A stretch of 64,000 nucleotides of DNA, taken from positions 29,664,494-29,728,493 of the forward strand of contig OY804575.1 of NCBI GenBank assembly GCA_963680875.1. The letters run 5' to 3'. Origin of the DNA: Bathymodiolus brooksi. Lineage: Eukaryota > Mollusca > Bivalvia > Mytilida > Modiolidae. This document shows, piece after piece, positions 40,947 through 56,200 of this stretch. Each line of letters begins with the position of its first letter. Within the stretch, counting starts at the first letter, position 1. The position numbers and the translations under genes were made by a program. The notes under the pieces were generated by a model. It worked only from the letters and a program-made list of their open reading frames with translations, did no database searches and was not told the origin of the DNA.

Positions 40947-43900
40947 CTTTAAACCAATGTGATATATACTTCTGTTTGTCATGTGGTTTTCACCCTATGT
41001 GTTTATAAATGTCAGGACTTTCAACCAATGTGATATATACTTCTGTTTGTCATGTGGTTTTCACCCTATGTGTTTATAAATGTCAGGACTTTCAACCAAT
41101 GTGATATATACTTCTGTTTGTCATGTGGTTTTCACCCTATGTGTTTATAAATGTCAGGACTTTCAACCAATGTGATATATACTTCTGTTTGTCATGTGGT
41201 TTTCACCCTGTGTTTATAAATGTCAGGACTTTCAACCAATGTGATATATACTTCTGTTTGTCATGTGGTTTTCATCCTATGTGTTTATAAATGTCTGTAC
41301 TTTCAACCAATGTGATATATACTTCTGTTTATCATGTGGTTTTCACCCTATGTGTTTATAAATGTCAGGACTTTCAACCAATGTGATATATACTTCTGTT
41401 TGTCATGTGGTTTTCATCCTATGTGTTTATAAATGTCAGGACTTTCAACCAATGTGATATATACTTCTGTTTGTCATGTGGTTTTCATCCTATGTGTTTA
41501 TAAATGTCAGGACTTTCAACCAATGTGATATATACTTCTGTTTGTCATGTGGTTTTCACCCTATGTGTTTATAAATGTCAGGACTTTCAACCAATGTGAT
41601 ATATACTTCTGTTTGTCATGTGGTTTTCACCCTATGTGTTTATAAATGTCAGGACTTTCAACCAATGTGATATATACTTCTGTTTGTCATGTGGTTTTCA
41701 CCCTGTGTTTATAAATGTCAGGACTTTCAACCAATGTGATATATACTTCTGTTTGTCATGTGGTTTTCATCCTATGTGTTTATAAATGTCAGGACTTTAA
41801 ACCAATGTGATATATACTTCTGTTTGTCATGTGGTTTTCACTCTATGTGTTTATAAATGTCAGGACTTTCAACCAATGTGATATATACTTCTGTTTGTCA
41901 TGTGGTTTTCATCCTATGTGTTTATAAATGTCAGGACTTTCAACCAATGTGATATATACTTCTGTTTGTCATGTGGTTTTCATCATGTGTTTATAAATGT
42001 CAGGACTTTCAACCAATGTGATATATACTTCTGTTTGTCATGTGGTTTTCACCCTATGTGTTTATAAATGTCAGTACTTTCAACCAATGTGATATATACT
42101 TCTGTTTGTCATGTGGTTTTCATCCTATGTGTTTATAAATGTCAGGACTTTCAACCAATGTGATATATACTTCTGTTTGTCATGTGGTTTTCACCCTATG
42201 TGTTTACAAATGTCAGGACTTTCAACCAATGTGATATATACTTCTGTTTGTCATGTGGTTTTCACTCTATGTGTTTATAAATGTCAGGGCTTTCAACCAA
42301 TGTGATATATACTTCTGTTTGTCATGTAGTTTTCACCCTATGTGTTTATAAATGTCAGGACTTTCAACCAATGTGATATATACTTGTTTGTCATGTGGTT
42401 TTCACCCTATGTGTTTATAAATGTCAGGACTTTCAACCAATGTGATATATACTTCTGTTTGTCATGTGGTTTTCACTCTATGTGTTTATAAATGTCAGGA
42501 CTTTTAACCAATGTGATATATACTTGTTTGTCATGTGGTTTTCATCCTATGTGTTTATTAATGTCAGGACTTTCAACCAATGTGATATATACTTCTGTTT
42601 GTCATGTGGTTTTCACCCTATGTGTTTATAAATGTCAGGACTTTCAACCAATGTGATATATACTTCTGTTTGTCATGTGGTTTTCACCCTATGTGTTTAT
42701 AAATGTCAGGACTTTCAACCAATGTGATATATACTTCTGTTTGTCATGTGGTTTTCACCCTATGTGTTTATAAATGTCAGGACTTTCAACCAATGTGATA
42801 TATACTTCTGTTTGTCATGTGGTTTTCACCCTGTGTTTATAAATGTCAGGACTTTCAACCAATGTGATATATACTTCTGTTTGTCATGTGGTTTTCATCC
42901 TATGTGTTTATAAATGTCAGGACTTTCAACCAATGTGATATATACTTCTGTTTGTCATGTGGTTTTCATCCTATGTGTTTATAAATGTCAGGACTTTCAA
43001 CCAATGTGATATATACTTCTGTTTGTCATGTGGTTTTCATCCTATGTGTTTATAAATGTCAGGACTTTCAACCAATGTGATATATACTTCTGTTTGTCAT
43101 GTGGTTTTCACCCTATGTGTTTATAAATGTCAGGACTTTCAACTAATGTGATATATACTTCTGTTTGTCATGTGGTTTTCACCCTATGTGTTTATAAATG
43201 TCAGGACTTTCAACCAATGTATTATATACTTGTTTGTCATGTGGTTTTCATCCTATGTGTTTATAAATGTCAAAACTTTCAACCAATGTGATATATACTT
43301 CTGTTTGTCATGTGGTTTTCACCCTATGTGTTTATAAATGTCAGGACTTTCAACCAATGTGATATATACTTCTGTTTGTCATGTGGTTTTCACTCTATGT
43401 GTTTATAAATGTCAGGGCTTTCAACCAATGTGATATATACTTCTGTTTGTCATGTGGTTTTCACCCTGTGTTTATAAATGTCAGGACTTTCAACCAATGT
43501 GATATATACTTGTTTGTCATGTGGTTTTCACCCTATGTGTTTATAAATGTCAGGACTTTCAACCAATGTGATATATACTTCTGTTTGTCTTGTGGTTTTC
43601 ACTCTATGTGTTTATAAATGTCAGGACTTTTAACCAATGTGATATGTACTTGTTTGTCATGTGGTATTCACCCTATGTGTTTATAAATGTCAGGACTTTC
43701 AACCAATGTGATATATACTTCTGTTTGTCATATGGTTTTCACCCTATGTGTTTATAAATGTCAGTACTTTCAACCAATGTGATATATACTTCTGTTTGTC
43801 ATGTGGTTTTCATCCTATGTGTTTATAAATGTCAGGACTTTCAACCAATGTGATATATACTTCTGTTTGTCATGTGGTTTTCACCCTATGTGTTTATAAA

Positions 43901-44685
43901 TGTCAGGACTTTCAACCAATGTGATATATACTTCTGTTTGTCATGTGGTTTTCACCCTATGTGTTTATAAATGTCAGGACTTTCAACCAATGTGATATAT
44001 ACTTCTGTTTGTCATGTGGTTTTCACCCTATGTGTTTATAAATGTCAGGACTTTCAACCAATGTGATATATACTTCTGTTTGTCATGTGGTTTTCACCCT
44101 GTGTTTATAAATGTCAGGACTTTCAACCAATGTGATATATACTTCTGTTTGTCATGTGGTTTTCATCCTATGTGTTTATAAATGTCTGTACTTTCAACCA
44201 ATGTGATATATACTTCTGTTTATCATGTGGTTTTCACCCTATGTGTTTATAAATGTCAGGACTTTCAACCAATGTGATATATACTTCTGTTTGTCATGTG
44301 GTTTTCATCCTATGTGTTTATAAATGTCAGGACTTTCAACCAATGTGATATATACTTCTGTTTGTCATGTGGTTTTCATCCTATGTGTTTATAAATGTCA
44401 GGACTTTCAACCAATGTGATATATACTTCTGTTTGTCATGTGGTTTTCACCCTATGTGTTTATAAATGTCAGGACTTTCAACCAATGTGATATATACTTC
44501 TGTTTGTCATGTGGTTTTCACCCTATGTGTTTATAAATGTCAGGACTTTCAACCAATGTGATATATACTTCTGTTTGTCATGTGGTTTTCACCCTGTGTT
44601 TATAAATGTCAGGACTTTCAACCAATGTGATATATACTTCTGTTTGTCATGTGGTTTTCATCCTATGTGTTTATAAATGTCAGGA
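40947..44685. repeat. 3.7-kb unit, copy 2 (3,739 bp)
   Basis: This full copy is 53 monomers long, twelve of them short by 2 bp. Downstream pairs at exactly 3,739 are 39532/43271, 39991/43730, 40483/44222, 41331/45070, 41795/45534 and 41981/45720. The CAAAAC variant is shared by copies 1 and 2, while other blocks have CAAGAC at the same place. Confidence 0.9.
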
Positions 44686-47600
44686 CTTTAAACCAATGTG
44701 ATATATACTTCTGTTTGTCATGTGGTTTTCACCCTATGTGTTTATAAATGTCAGGACTTTCAACCAATGTGATATATACTTCTGTTTGTCATGTGGTTTT
44801 CACCCTATGTGTTTATAAATGTCAGGACTTTCAACCAATGTGATATATACTTCTGTTTGTCATGTGGTTTTCACCCTATGTGTTTATAAATGTCAGGACT
44901 TTCAACCAATGTGATATATACTTCTGTTTGTCATGTGGTTTTCACCCTGTGTTTATAAATGTCAGGACTTTCAACCAATGTGATATATACTTCTGTTTGT
45001 CATGTGGTTTTCATCCTATGTGTTTATAAATGTCTGTACTTTCAACCAATGTGATATATACTTCTGTTTATCATGTGGTTTTCACCCTATGTGTTTATAA
45101 ATGTCAGGACTTTCAACCAATGTGATATATACTTCTGTTTGTCATGTGGTTTTCATCCTATGTGTTTATAAATGTCAGGACTTTCAACCAATGTGATATA
45201 TACTTCTGTTTGTCATGTGGTTTTCATCCTATGTGTTTATAAATGTCAGGACTTTCAACCAATGTGATATATACTTCTGTTTGTCATGTGGTTTTCACCC
45301 TATGTGTTTATAAATGTCAGGACTTTCAACCAATGTGATATATACTTCTGTTTGTCATGTGGTTTTCACCCTATGTGTTTATAAATGTCAGGACTTTCAA
45401 CCAATGTGATATATACTTCTGTTTGTCATGTGGTTTTCACCCTGTGTTTATAAATGTCAGGACTTTCAACCAATGTGATATATACTTCTGTTTGTCATGT
45501 GGTTTTCATCCTATGTGTTTATAAATGTCAGGACTTTAAACCAATGTGATATATACTTCTGTTTGTCATGTGGTTTTCAATCTATGTGTTTATAAATGTC
45601 AGGACTTTCAACCAATGTGATATATACTTCTGTTTGTCATGTGGTTTTCATCCTATGTGTTTATAAATGTCAGGACTTTCAACCAATGTGATATATACTT
45701 CTGTTTGTCATGTGGTTTTCATCATGTGTTTATAAATGTCAGGACTTTCAACCAATGTGATATATACTTCTGTTTGTCATGTGGTTTTCACCCTATGTTT
45801 TTATAAATGTCAGGACTTTCAACCAATGTGATATATACTTCTGTTTGTCATGTGGTTTTCATCCTATGTGTTTATAAATGTCAGGACTTTCAACCAATGT
45901 GATATATACTTGTTTGTCATGTGGTTTTCACCCTATGTGTTTATAAATGTCAGTACTTTCAACCAATGTGATATATACTTCTGTTTGTCATGTGGTTTTC
46001 ATCCTATGTGTTTATAAATGTCAGGACTTTCAACCAATGTAATATATACTTCTGTTTGTCATGTGGTTTTCATCATGTGTTTATAAATGTCAGGACTTTC
46101 AACCAATGTGATATATACTTCTGTTTGTCATGTGGTTTTCACCCTATGTGTTTATAAATGTCAGGACTTTCAACCAATGTGATATATACTTCTGTTTGTC
46201 ATGTGGTTTTCATCCTATGTGTTTATAAATGTCAGGACTTTCAACCAATGTGATATATACTTCTGTTTGTCATGTGGTTTTCATCCTATGTGTTTATAAA
46301 TGTCAGGACTTTCAACCCATGTGATATATACTTGTTTGTCATGTGGTTTTCACCCTATGTGTTTATAAATGTCAGGACTTTCAACCAATGTGATATATAC
46401 TTCTGTTTGTCATGTGGTTTTCACCCTATGTGTTTATAAATGTCAGGACTTTCAACCAATGTGATATATACTTCTGTTTGTCATGTGGTTTTCACCCTAT
46501 GTGTTTATAAATGTCAGTACTTTCAACCAATGTGATATATACTTGTTTGTCATGTGGTTTTCATCCTATGTGTTTATTAATGTCAGGACTTTCAACCAAT
46601 GTGATATATACTTCTGTTTGTCATGTGGTTTTCACCCTATGTGTTTATAAATGTCAGGACTTTCAACCAATGTGATATATACTTCTGTTTGTCATGTGGT
46701 TTTCACTCTATGTGTTTATAAATGTCAGGGCTTTCAACCAATGTGATATATACTTCTGTTTGTCATGTGGTTTTCACCCTGTGTTTATAAATGTCAGGAC
46801 TTTCAACCAATGTGATATATTCTTGTTTGTCATGTGGTTTTCACCCTATGTGTTTATAAATGTCAGGACTTTCAACCAATGTGATATATACTTCTGTTTG
46901 TCATGTGGTTTTCACTCTATGTGTTTATAAATGTCAGCACTTTTAACCAATGTGATATATACTTGTTTGTCATGTTGTTTTCACCCTATGTGTTTATAAA
47001 TGTCAGGACTTTCAACCAATGTGATATATACTTCTGTTTGTCATGTGGTTTTCACCCTATGTGTTTATAAATGTCAGTACTTTCAACCAATGTGATATAT
47101 ACTTCTGTTTGTCATGTGGTTTTCATCCTATGTGTTTATTAATGTCAGGACTTTCAACCAATGTGATATATACTTCTGTTTGTTATGTGGTTTTCACCCT
47201 ATGTGTTTATAAATGTCAGGACTTTCAACCAATGTGATATATACTTCTGTTTGTCATGTGGTTTTCACCCTATGTGTTTATAAATGTCAGGACTTTCAAC
47301 CAATGTGATATATACTTCTGTTTGTCATGTGGTTTTCACCCTGTGTTTATTAATGTCAGGACTTTCAACCAATGTGATATATACTTCTGTTTGTCATGTG
47401 GTTTTCATCCTATGTGTTTATAAATGTCTGTACTTTCAACCAATGTGATATATACTTCTGTTTGTCATGTGGTTTTCACCCTATGTGTTTATAAATGTCA
47501 GAACTTTCAACCAATGTGATATATACTTCTGTTTGTCATGTGGTTTTCATCCTATGTGTTTATAAATGTCAGGACTTTCAACCAATGTGATATATACTTC

Positions 47601-50600
47601 TGTTTGTCATGTGGTTTTCATCCTATGTGTTTATAAATGTCAGGACTTTCAACCAATGTGATATATACTTCTGTTTGTCATGTGGTTTTCACCCTATGTG
47701 TTTATAAATGTCAGGACTTTCAACCAATGTGATATATACTTCTGTTTGTCATGTGGTTTTCATCCTATGTGTTTATAAATGTCAGGACTTTAAACCAATG
47801 TGATATATACTTCTGTTTGTCATGTGGTTTTCACTCTATGTGTTTATAAATGTCAGGACTTTCAACCAATGTGATATATACTTCTGTTTGTCATGTGGTT
47901 TTCATCCTATGTGTTTATAAATGTCAGGACTTTCAACCAATGTGATATATACTTCTGTTTGTCATGTGGTTTTCATCATGTGTTTATAAATGTCAGGACT
48001 TTCAACCAATGTGATATATACTTCTGTTTGTCATGTGGTTTTCACCCTATGTGTTTATAAATGTCAGGACTTTCAACCAATGTGATATATACTTCTGTTT
48101 GTCATGTGGTTTTCACCCTATGTGTTTATAAATGTCAGGACTTTCAACCAATGTGATATATACTTCTGTTTGTCATGTGGTTTTCATCCTATGTGTTTAT
48201 AAATGTCAGGACTTTCAACCCATGTGATATATACTTGTTTGTCATGTGGTTTTCACCCTATGTGTTTATAAATGTCAGGACTTTCAACCAATGTGATATA
48301 TACTTCTGTTTGTCATGTGGTTTTCACCCTATGTGTTTATAAATGTCAGTACTTTCAACCAATGTGATATATACTTCTGTTTGTCATGTGGTTTTCATCC
48401 TATGTGTTTATAAATGTCAGGACTTTCAACCAATGTGATATATTCTTCTGTTTGTCATGTGGTTTTCATCCTATGTGTTTATTAATGTCAGGACTTTCAA
48501 CCAATGTGATATATACTTCTGTTTGTCATGTGGTTTTCACCCTATGTGTTTATAAATGTCAGGACTTTCAACTAATGTGATATATACTTCTGTTTGTCAT
48601 GTGGTTTTCACCCTATGTGTTTATAAATGTCAGTACTTTCAACCAATGTGATATATACTTCTGTTTGTCATGTGGTTTTCATCCTATGTGTTTATAAATG
48701 TCAGGACTTTCAACCAATGTGATATATACTTCTGTTTGTCATGTGGTTTTCACTCTATGTGTTTATAAATGTCAGGGCTTTCAACCAATGTGATATATAC
48801 TTCTGTTTGTCATGTAGTTTTCACCCTATGTGTTTATAAATGTCAGGACTTTCAACCAATGTGATATATACTTGTTTGTCATGTGGTTTTCACCCTATGT
48901 GTTTATAAATGTCAGGACTTTCAACCAATGTGATATATACTTCTGTTTGTCATGTGGTTTTCACTCTATGTGTTTATAAATGTCAGGACTTTTAACCAAT
49001 GTGATATATACTTGTTTGTCATGTGGTTTTCATCCTATGTGTTTATTAATGTCAGGACTTTCAACCAATGTGATATATACTTCTGTTTGTCATGTGGTTT
49101 TCACCCTATGTGTTTATAAATGTCAGGACTTTCAACCAATGTGATATATACTTCTGTTTGTCATGTGGTTTTCACCCTATGTGTTTATAAATGTCAGGAC
49201 TTTCAACCAATGTGATATATACTTCTGTTTGTCATGTGGTTTTCACCCTATGTGTTTATAAATGTCAGGACTTTCAACCAATGTGATATATACTTCTGTT
49301 TGTCATGTGGTTTTCACCCTGTGTTTATAAATGTCAGGACTTTCAACCAATGTGATATATACTTCTGTTTGTCATGTGGTTTTCATCCTATGTGTTTATA
49401 AATGTCAGGACTTTCAACCAATGTGATATATACTTCTGTTTGTCATGTGGTTTTCATCCTATGTGTTTATAAATGTCAGGACTTTCAACCAATGTGATAT
49501 ATACTTCTGTTTGTCATGTGGTTTTCATCCTATGTGTTTATAAATGTCAGGACTTTCAACCAATGTGATATATACTTCTGTTTGTCATGTGGTTTTCACC
49601 CTATGTGTTTATAAATGTCAGGACTTTCAACTAATATGATATATACTTCTGTTTGTCATGTGGTTTTCACCCTATGTGTTTATAAATGTCAGGACTTTCA
49701 ACCAATGTATTATATACTTGTTTGTCATGTGGTTTTCATCCTATGTGTTTATAAATGTCAAGACTTTCAACCAATGTGATATATACTTCTGTTTGTCATG
49801 TGGTTTTCACCCTATGTGTTTATAAATGTCAGGACTTTCAACCAATGTGATATATACTTCTGTTTGTCATGTGGTTTTCACTCTATGTGTTTATAAATGT
49901 CAGGGCTTTCAACCAATGTGATATATACTTCTGTTTGTCATGTGGTTTTCACCCTGTGTTTATAAATGTCAGGACTTTCAACCAATGTGATATATACTTG
50001 TTTGTCATGTGGTTTTCACCCTATGTGTTTATAAATGTCAGGACTTTCAACCAATGTGATATATACTTCTGTTTGTCATGTGGTTTTCACTCTATGTGTT
50101 TATAAATGTCAGGACTTTTAACCAATGTGATATGTACTTGTTTGTCATGTGGTATTCACCCTATGTGTTTATAAATGTCAGGACTTTCAACCAATGTGAT
50201 ATATACTTCTGTTTGTCATATGGTTTTCACCCTATGTGTTTATAAATGTCAGTACTTTCAACCAATGTGATATATACTTCTGTTTGTCATGTGGTTTTCA
50301 TCCTATGTGTTTATAAATGTCAGGACTTTCAACCAATGTGATATATACTTCTGTTTGTCATGTGGTTTTCACCCTATGTGTTTATAAATGTCAGGACTTT
50401 CAACCAATGTGATATATACTTCTGTTTGTCATGTGGTTTTCACCCTATGTGTTTATAAATGTCAGGACTTTCAACCAATGTGATATATACTTCTGTTTGT
50501 CATGTGGTTTTCACCCTATGTGTTTATAAATGTCAGGACTTTCAACCAATGTGATATATACTTCTGTTTGTCATGTGGTTTTCACCATGTGTTTATAAAT

Positions 50601-50771
50601 GTCAGGACTTTCAACCAATGTGATATATACTTCTGTTTGTCATGTGGTTTTCATCCTATGTGTTTATAAATGTCTGTACTTTCAACCAATGTGATATATA
50701 CTTCTGTTTATCATGTGGTTTTCACCCTATGTGTTTATAAATGTCAGGACTTTCAACCAATGTGATATATA
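43144..50771. repeat. Superblock C, copy 1 (7.6 kb)
   Basis: This segment recurs at 53,229-61,139. The offset is 10,085 from its start to about 46,440, then 10,369 to its end. It spans the end of the 3.7 kb unit, its truncated copy, a segment resembling 25 kb and one resembling 28-31 kb. The left limit is sharp: the CTAATG variant at 43143 corresponds to CCAATG at 53228. Confidence 0.9.
44686..45790. repeat. 3.7-kb unit, copy 3 (truncated)
   Basis: The 3,739 bp offset continues from TTTAAACC at 44686 to about 45,790 and then stops. A CACTCT patch has become CAATCT near 45,579. The next monomer, with ATGTTTTTATA near 45,795, begins another order resembling 25.2-25.9 kb (GTAATATA and AACCC pairs lie 20,532 bp apart). 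Confidence 0.87.
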
Positions 50772-53094
50772 CTTCTGTTTGTCATGTGGTTTTCATCCTA
50801 TGTGTTTATAAATGTCAGGACTTTCAACCAATGTGATATATACTTCTGTTTGTCATGTGGTTTTCATCCTATGTGTTTATAAATGTCAGGACTTTCAACC
50901 AATGTGATATATACTTCTGTTTGTCATGTGGTTTTCACCCTATGTGTTTATAAATGTCAGGACTTTCAACCAATGTGATATATACTTCTGTTTGTCATGT
51001 GGTTTTCACCCTATGTGTTTATAAATGTCAGGACTTTCAACCAATGTGATATATACTTCTGTTTGTCATGTGGTTTTCACCCTATGTGTTTATAAATGTC
51101 AGGACTTTCAACCAATGTGATATATACTTCTGTTTGTCATGTGGTTTTCACCCTGTGTTTATAAATGTCAGGACTTTCAACCAATGTGATATATACTTCT
51201 GTTTGTCATGTGGTTTTCATCCTATGTGTTTATAAATGTCAGGACTTTCAACCAATGTGATATATACTTCTGTTTGTCATGTGGTTTTCATCCTATGTGT
51301 TTATAAATGTCAGGACTTTCAACCAATGTGATATATACTTCTGTTTGTCATGTGGTTTTCATCCTATGTGTTTATAAATGTCAGGACTTTCAACCAATGT
51401 GATATATACTTCTGTTTGTCATGTGGTTTTCACCCTATGTGTTTATAAATGTCAGGACTTTCAACTAATGTGATATATACTTCTGTTTGTCATGTGGTTT
51501 TCACCCTATGTGTTTATAAATGTCAGGACTTTCAACCAATGTATTATATACTTGTTTGTCATGTGGTTTTCATCCTATGTGTTTATAAATGTCAAGACTT
51601 TCAACCAATGTGATATATACTTCTGTTTGTCATGTGGTTTTCACCCTATGTGTTTATAAATGTCAGGACTTTCAACCAATGTGATATATACTTCTGTTTG
51701 TCATGTGGTTTTCACTCTATGTGTTTATAAATGTCAGGACTTTTAACCAATGTGATATGTACTTGTTTGTCATGTGGTATTCACCCTATGTGTTTATAAA
51801 TGTCAGGACTTTCAACCAATGTGATATATACTTCTGTTTGTCATATGGTTTTCACCCTATGTGTTTATAAATGTCAGTACTTTCAACCAATGTGATATAT
51901 ACTTCTGTTTGTCATGTGGTTTTCATCCTATGTGTTTATAAATGTCAGGACTTTCAACCAATGTGATATATACTTCTGTTTGTCATGTGGTTTTCACCCT
52001 ATGTGTTTATAAATGTCAGGACTTTCAACCAATGTGATATATACTTCTGTTTGTCATGTGGTTTTCACCCTATGTGTTTATAAATGTCAGGACTTTCAAC
52101 CAATGTGATATATACTTCTGTTTGTCATGTGGTTTTCACCCTATGTGTTTATAAATGTCAGGACTTTCAACCAATGTGATATATACTTCTGTTTGTCATG
52201 TGGTTTTCACCCTGTGTTTATAAATGTCAGGACTTTCAACCAATGTGATATATACTTCTGTTTGTCATGTGGTTTTCATCCTATGTGTTTATAAATGTCT
52301 GTACTTTCAACCAATGTGATATATACTTCTGTTTATCATGTGGTTTTCACCCTATGTGTTTATAAATGTCAGGACTTTCAACCAATGTGATATATACTTC
52401 TGTTTGTCATGTGGTTTTCATCCTATGTGTTTATAAATGTCAGGACTTTCAACCAATGTGATATATACTTCTGTTTGTCATGTGGTTTTCATCCTATGTG
52501 TTTATAAATGTCAGGACTTTCAACCAATGTGATATATACTTCTGTTTGTCATGTGGTTTTCACCCTATGTGTTTATAAATGTCAGGACTTTCAACCAATG
52601 TGATATATACTTCTGTTTGTCATGTGGTTTTCACCCTATGTGTTTATAAATGTCAGGACTTTCAACCAATGTGATATATACTTCTGTTTGTCATGTGGTT
52701 TTCACCCTGTGTTTATAAATGTCAGGACTTTCAACCAATGTGATATATACTTCTGTTTGTCATGTGGTTTTCATCCTATGTGTTTATAAATGTCAGGACT
52801 TTCAACCAATGTGATATATACTTCTGTTTGTCATGTGGTTTTCACTCTATGTGTTTATAAATGTCAGGACTTTCAACCAATGTGATATATACTTCTGTTT
52901 GTCATGTGGTTTTCATCCTATGTGTTTATAAATGTCAGGACTTTCAACCAATGTGATATATACTTGTTTGTCATGTGGTTTTCACCCTATGTGTTTATAA
53001 ATGTCAGGACTTTCAACCAATGTGATATATACTTCTGTTTGTCATGTGGTTTTCACTCTATGTGTTTATAAATGTCAGGACTTTTAACCAATGT
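50129..53094. repeat. 1,625-bp duplication with a shortened next copy (1,341 bp)
   Basis: The GATATGTA marker occurs at 50129, 51754 and 53095. The first interval is 1,625 bp (twenty-three monomers, four of them short). The second is 1,341 bp, shorter by 284 bp, which is exactly four 71 bp monomers. CTGTAC and TTTATC markers at 50673 and 50710 recur at 52298 and 52335. Measured from CAAGAC (49759 and 51593) the spacing is 1,834, because 209 bp (71 + 69 + 69) with the CAGGGC, CCCTGTG and acttG monomers is missing from the later copy. The monomer at about 50,585 has a unique CACCATGTG deletion form. Confidence 0.85.
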
Positions 53095-53228
53095 GATATG
53101 TACTTGTTTGTCATGTGGTATTCACCCTATGTGTTTATAAATGTCAGGACTTTCAACCAATGTGATATATACTTCTGTTTGTCATATGGTTTTCACCCTA
53201 TGTGTTTATAAATGTCAGTACTTTCAAC

Positions 53229-56200
53229 CAATGTGATATATACTTCTGTTTGTCATGTGGTTTTCACCCTATGTGTTTATAAATGTCAGGACTTTCAACC
53301 AATGTATTATATACTTGTTTGTCATGTGGTTTTCATCCTATGTGTTTATAAATGTCAAAACTTTCAACCAATGTGATATATACTTCTGTTTGTCATGTGG
53401 TTTTCACCCTATGTGTTTATAAATGTCAGGACTTTCAACCAATGTGATATATACTTCTGTTTGTCATGTGGTTTTCACTCTATGTGTTTATAAATGTCAG
53501 GGCTTTCAACCAATGTGATATATACTTCTGTTTGTCATGTGGTTTTCACCCTGTGTTTATAAATGTCAGGACTTTCAACCAATGTGATATATACTTGTTT
53601 GTCATGTGGTTTTCACCCTATGTGTTTATAAATGTCAGGACTTTCAACCAATGTGATATATACTTCTGTTTGTCTTGTGGTTTTCACTCTATGTGTTTAT
53701 AAATGTCAGGACTTTTAACCAATGTGATATGTACTTGTTTGTCATGTGGTATTCACCCTATGTGTTTATAAATGTCAGGACTTTCAACCAATGTGATATA
53801 TACTTCTGTTTGTCATATGGTTTTCACCCTATGTGTTTATAAATGTCAGTACTTTCAACCAATGTGATATATACTTCTGTTTGTCATGTGGTTTTCATCC
53901 TATGTGTTTATAAATGTCAGGACTTTCAACCAATGTGATATATACTTCTGTTTGTCATGTGGTTTTCACCCTATGTGTTTATAAATGTCAGGACTTTCAA
54001 CCAATGTGATATATACTTCTGTTTGTCATGTGGTTTTCACCCTATGTGTTTATAAATGTCAGGACTTTCAACCAATGTGATATATACTTCTGTTTGTCAT
54101 GTGGTTTTCACCCTATGTGTTTATAAATGTCAGGACTTTCAACCAATGTGATATATACTTCTGTTTGTCATGTGGTTTTCACCCTGTGTTTATAAATGTC
54201 AGGACTTTCAACCAATGTGATATATACTTCTGTTTGTCATGTGGTTTTCATCCTATGTGTTTATAAATGTCTGTACTTTCAACCAATGTGATATATACTT
54301 CTGTTTATCATGTGGTTTTCACCCTATGTGTTTATAAATGTCAGGACTTTCAACCAATGTGATATATACTTCTGTTTGTCATGTGGTTTTCATCCTATGT
54401 GTTTATAAATGTCAGGACTTTCAACCAATGTGATATATACTTCTGTTTGTCATGTGGTTTTCATCCTATGTGTTTATAAATGTCAGGACTTTCAACCAAT
54501 GTGATATATACTTCTGTTTGTCATGTGGTTTTCACCCTATGTGTTTATAAATGTCAGGACTTTCAACCAATGTGATATATACTTCTGTTTGTCATGTGGT
54601 TTTCACCCTATGTGTTTATAAATGTCAGGACTTTCAACCAATGTGATATATACTTCTGTTTGTCATGTGGTTTTCACCCTGTGTTTATAAATGTCAGGAC
54701 TTTCAACCAATGTGATATATACTTCTGTTTGTCATGTGGTTTTCATCCTATGTGTTTATAAATGTCAGGACTTTAAACCAATGTGATATATACTTCTGTT
54801 TGTCATGTGGTTTTCACCCTATGTGTTTATAAATGTCAGGACTTTCAACCAATGTGATATATACTTCTGTTTGTCATGTGGTTTTCACCCTATGTGTTTA
54901 TAAATGTCAGGACTTTCAACCAATGTGATATATACTTCTGTTTGTCATGTGGTTTTCACCCTATGTGTTTATAAATGTCAGGACTTTCAACCAATGTGAT
55001 ATATACTTCTGTTTGTCATGTGGTTTTCACCCTGTGTTTATAAATGTCAGGACTTTCAACCAATGTGATATATACTTCTGTTTGTCATGTGGTTTTCATC
55101 CTATGTGTTTATAAATGTCTGTACTTTCAACCAATGTGATATATACTTCTGTTTATCATGTGGTTTTCACCCTATGTGTTTATAAATGTCAGGACTTTCA
55201 ACCAATGTGATATATACTTCTGTTTGTCATGTGGTTTTCATCCTATGTGTTTATAAATGTCAGGACTTTCAACCAATGTGATATATACTTCTGTTTGTCA
55301 TGTGGTTTTCATCCTATGTGTTTATAAATGTCAGGACTTTCAACCAATGTGATATATACTTCTGTTTGTCATGTGGTTTTCACCCTATGTGTTTATAAAT
55401 GTCAGGACTTTCAACCAATGTGATATATACTTCTGTTTGTCATGTGGTTTTCACCCTATGTGTTTATAAATGTCAGGACTTTCAACCAATGTGATATATA
55501 CTTCTGTTTGTCATGTGGTTTTCACCCTGTGTTTATAAATGTCAGGACTTTCAACCAATGTGATATATACTTCTGTTTGTCATGTGGTTTTCATCCTATG
55601 TGTTTATAAATGTCAGGACTTTAAACCAATGTGATATATACTTCTGTTTGTCATGTGGTTTTCACTCTATGTGTTTATAAATGTCAGGACTTTCAACCAA
55701 TGTGATATATACTTCTGTTTGTCATGTGGTTTTCATCCTATGTGTTTATAAATGTCAGGACTTTCAACCAATGTGATATATACTTCTGTTTGTCATGTGG
55801 TTTTCATCATGTGTTTATAAATGTCAGGACTTTCAACCAATGTGATATATACTTCTGTTTGTCATGTGGTTTTCACCCTATGTTTTTATAAATGTCAGGA
55901 CTTTCAACCAATGTGATATATACTTCTGTTTGTCATGTGGTTTTCATCCTATGTGTTTATAAATGTCAGGACTTTCAACCAATGTGATATATACTTGTTT
56001 GTCATGTGGTTTTCACCCTATGTGTTTATAAATGTCAGTACTTTCAACCAATGTGATATATACTTCTGTTTGTCATGTGGTTTTCATCCTATGTGTTTAT
56101 AAATGTCAGGACTTTCAACCAATGTAATATATACTTCTGTTTGTCATGTGGTTTTCATCATGTGTTTATAAATGTCAGGACTTTCAACCAATGTGATATA

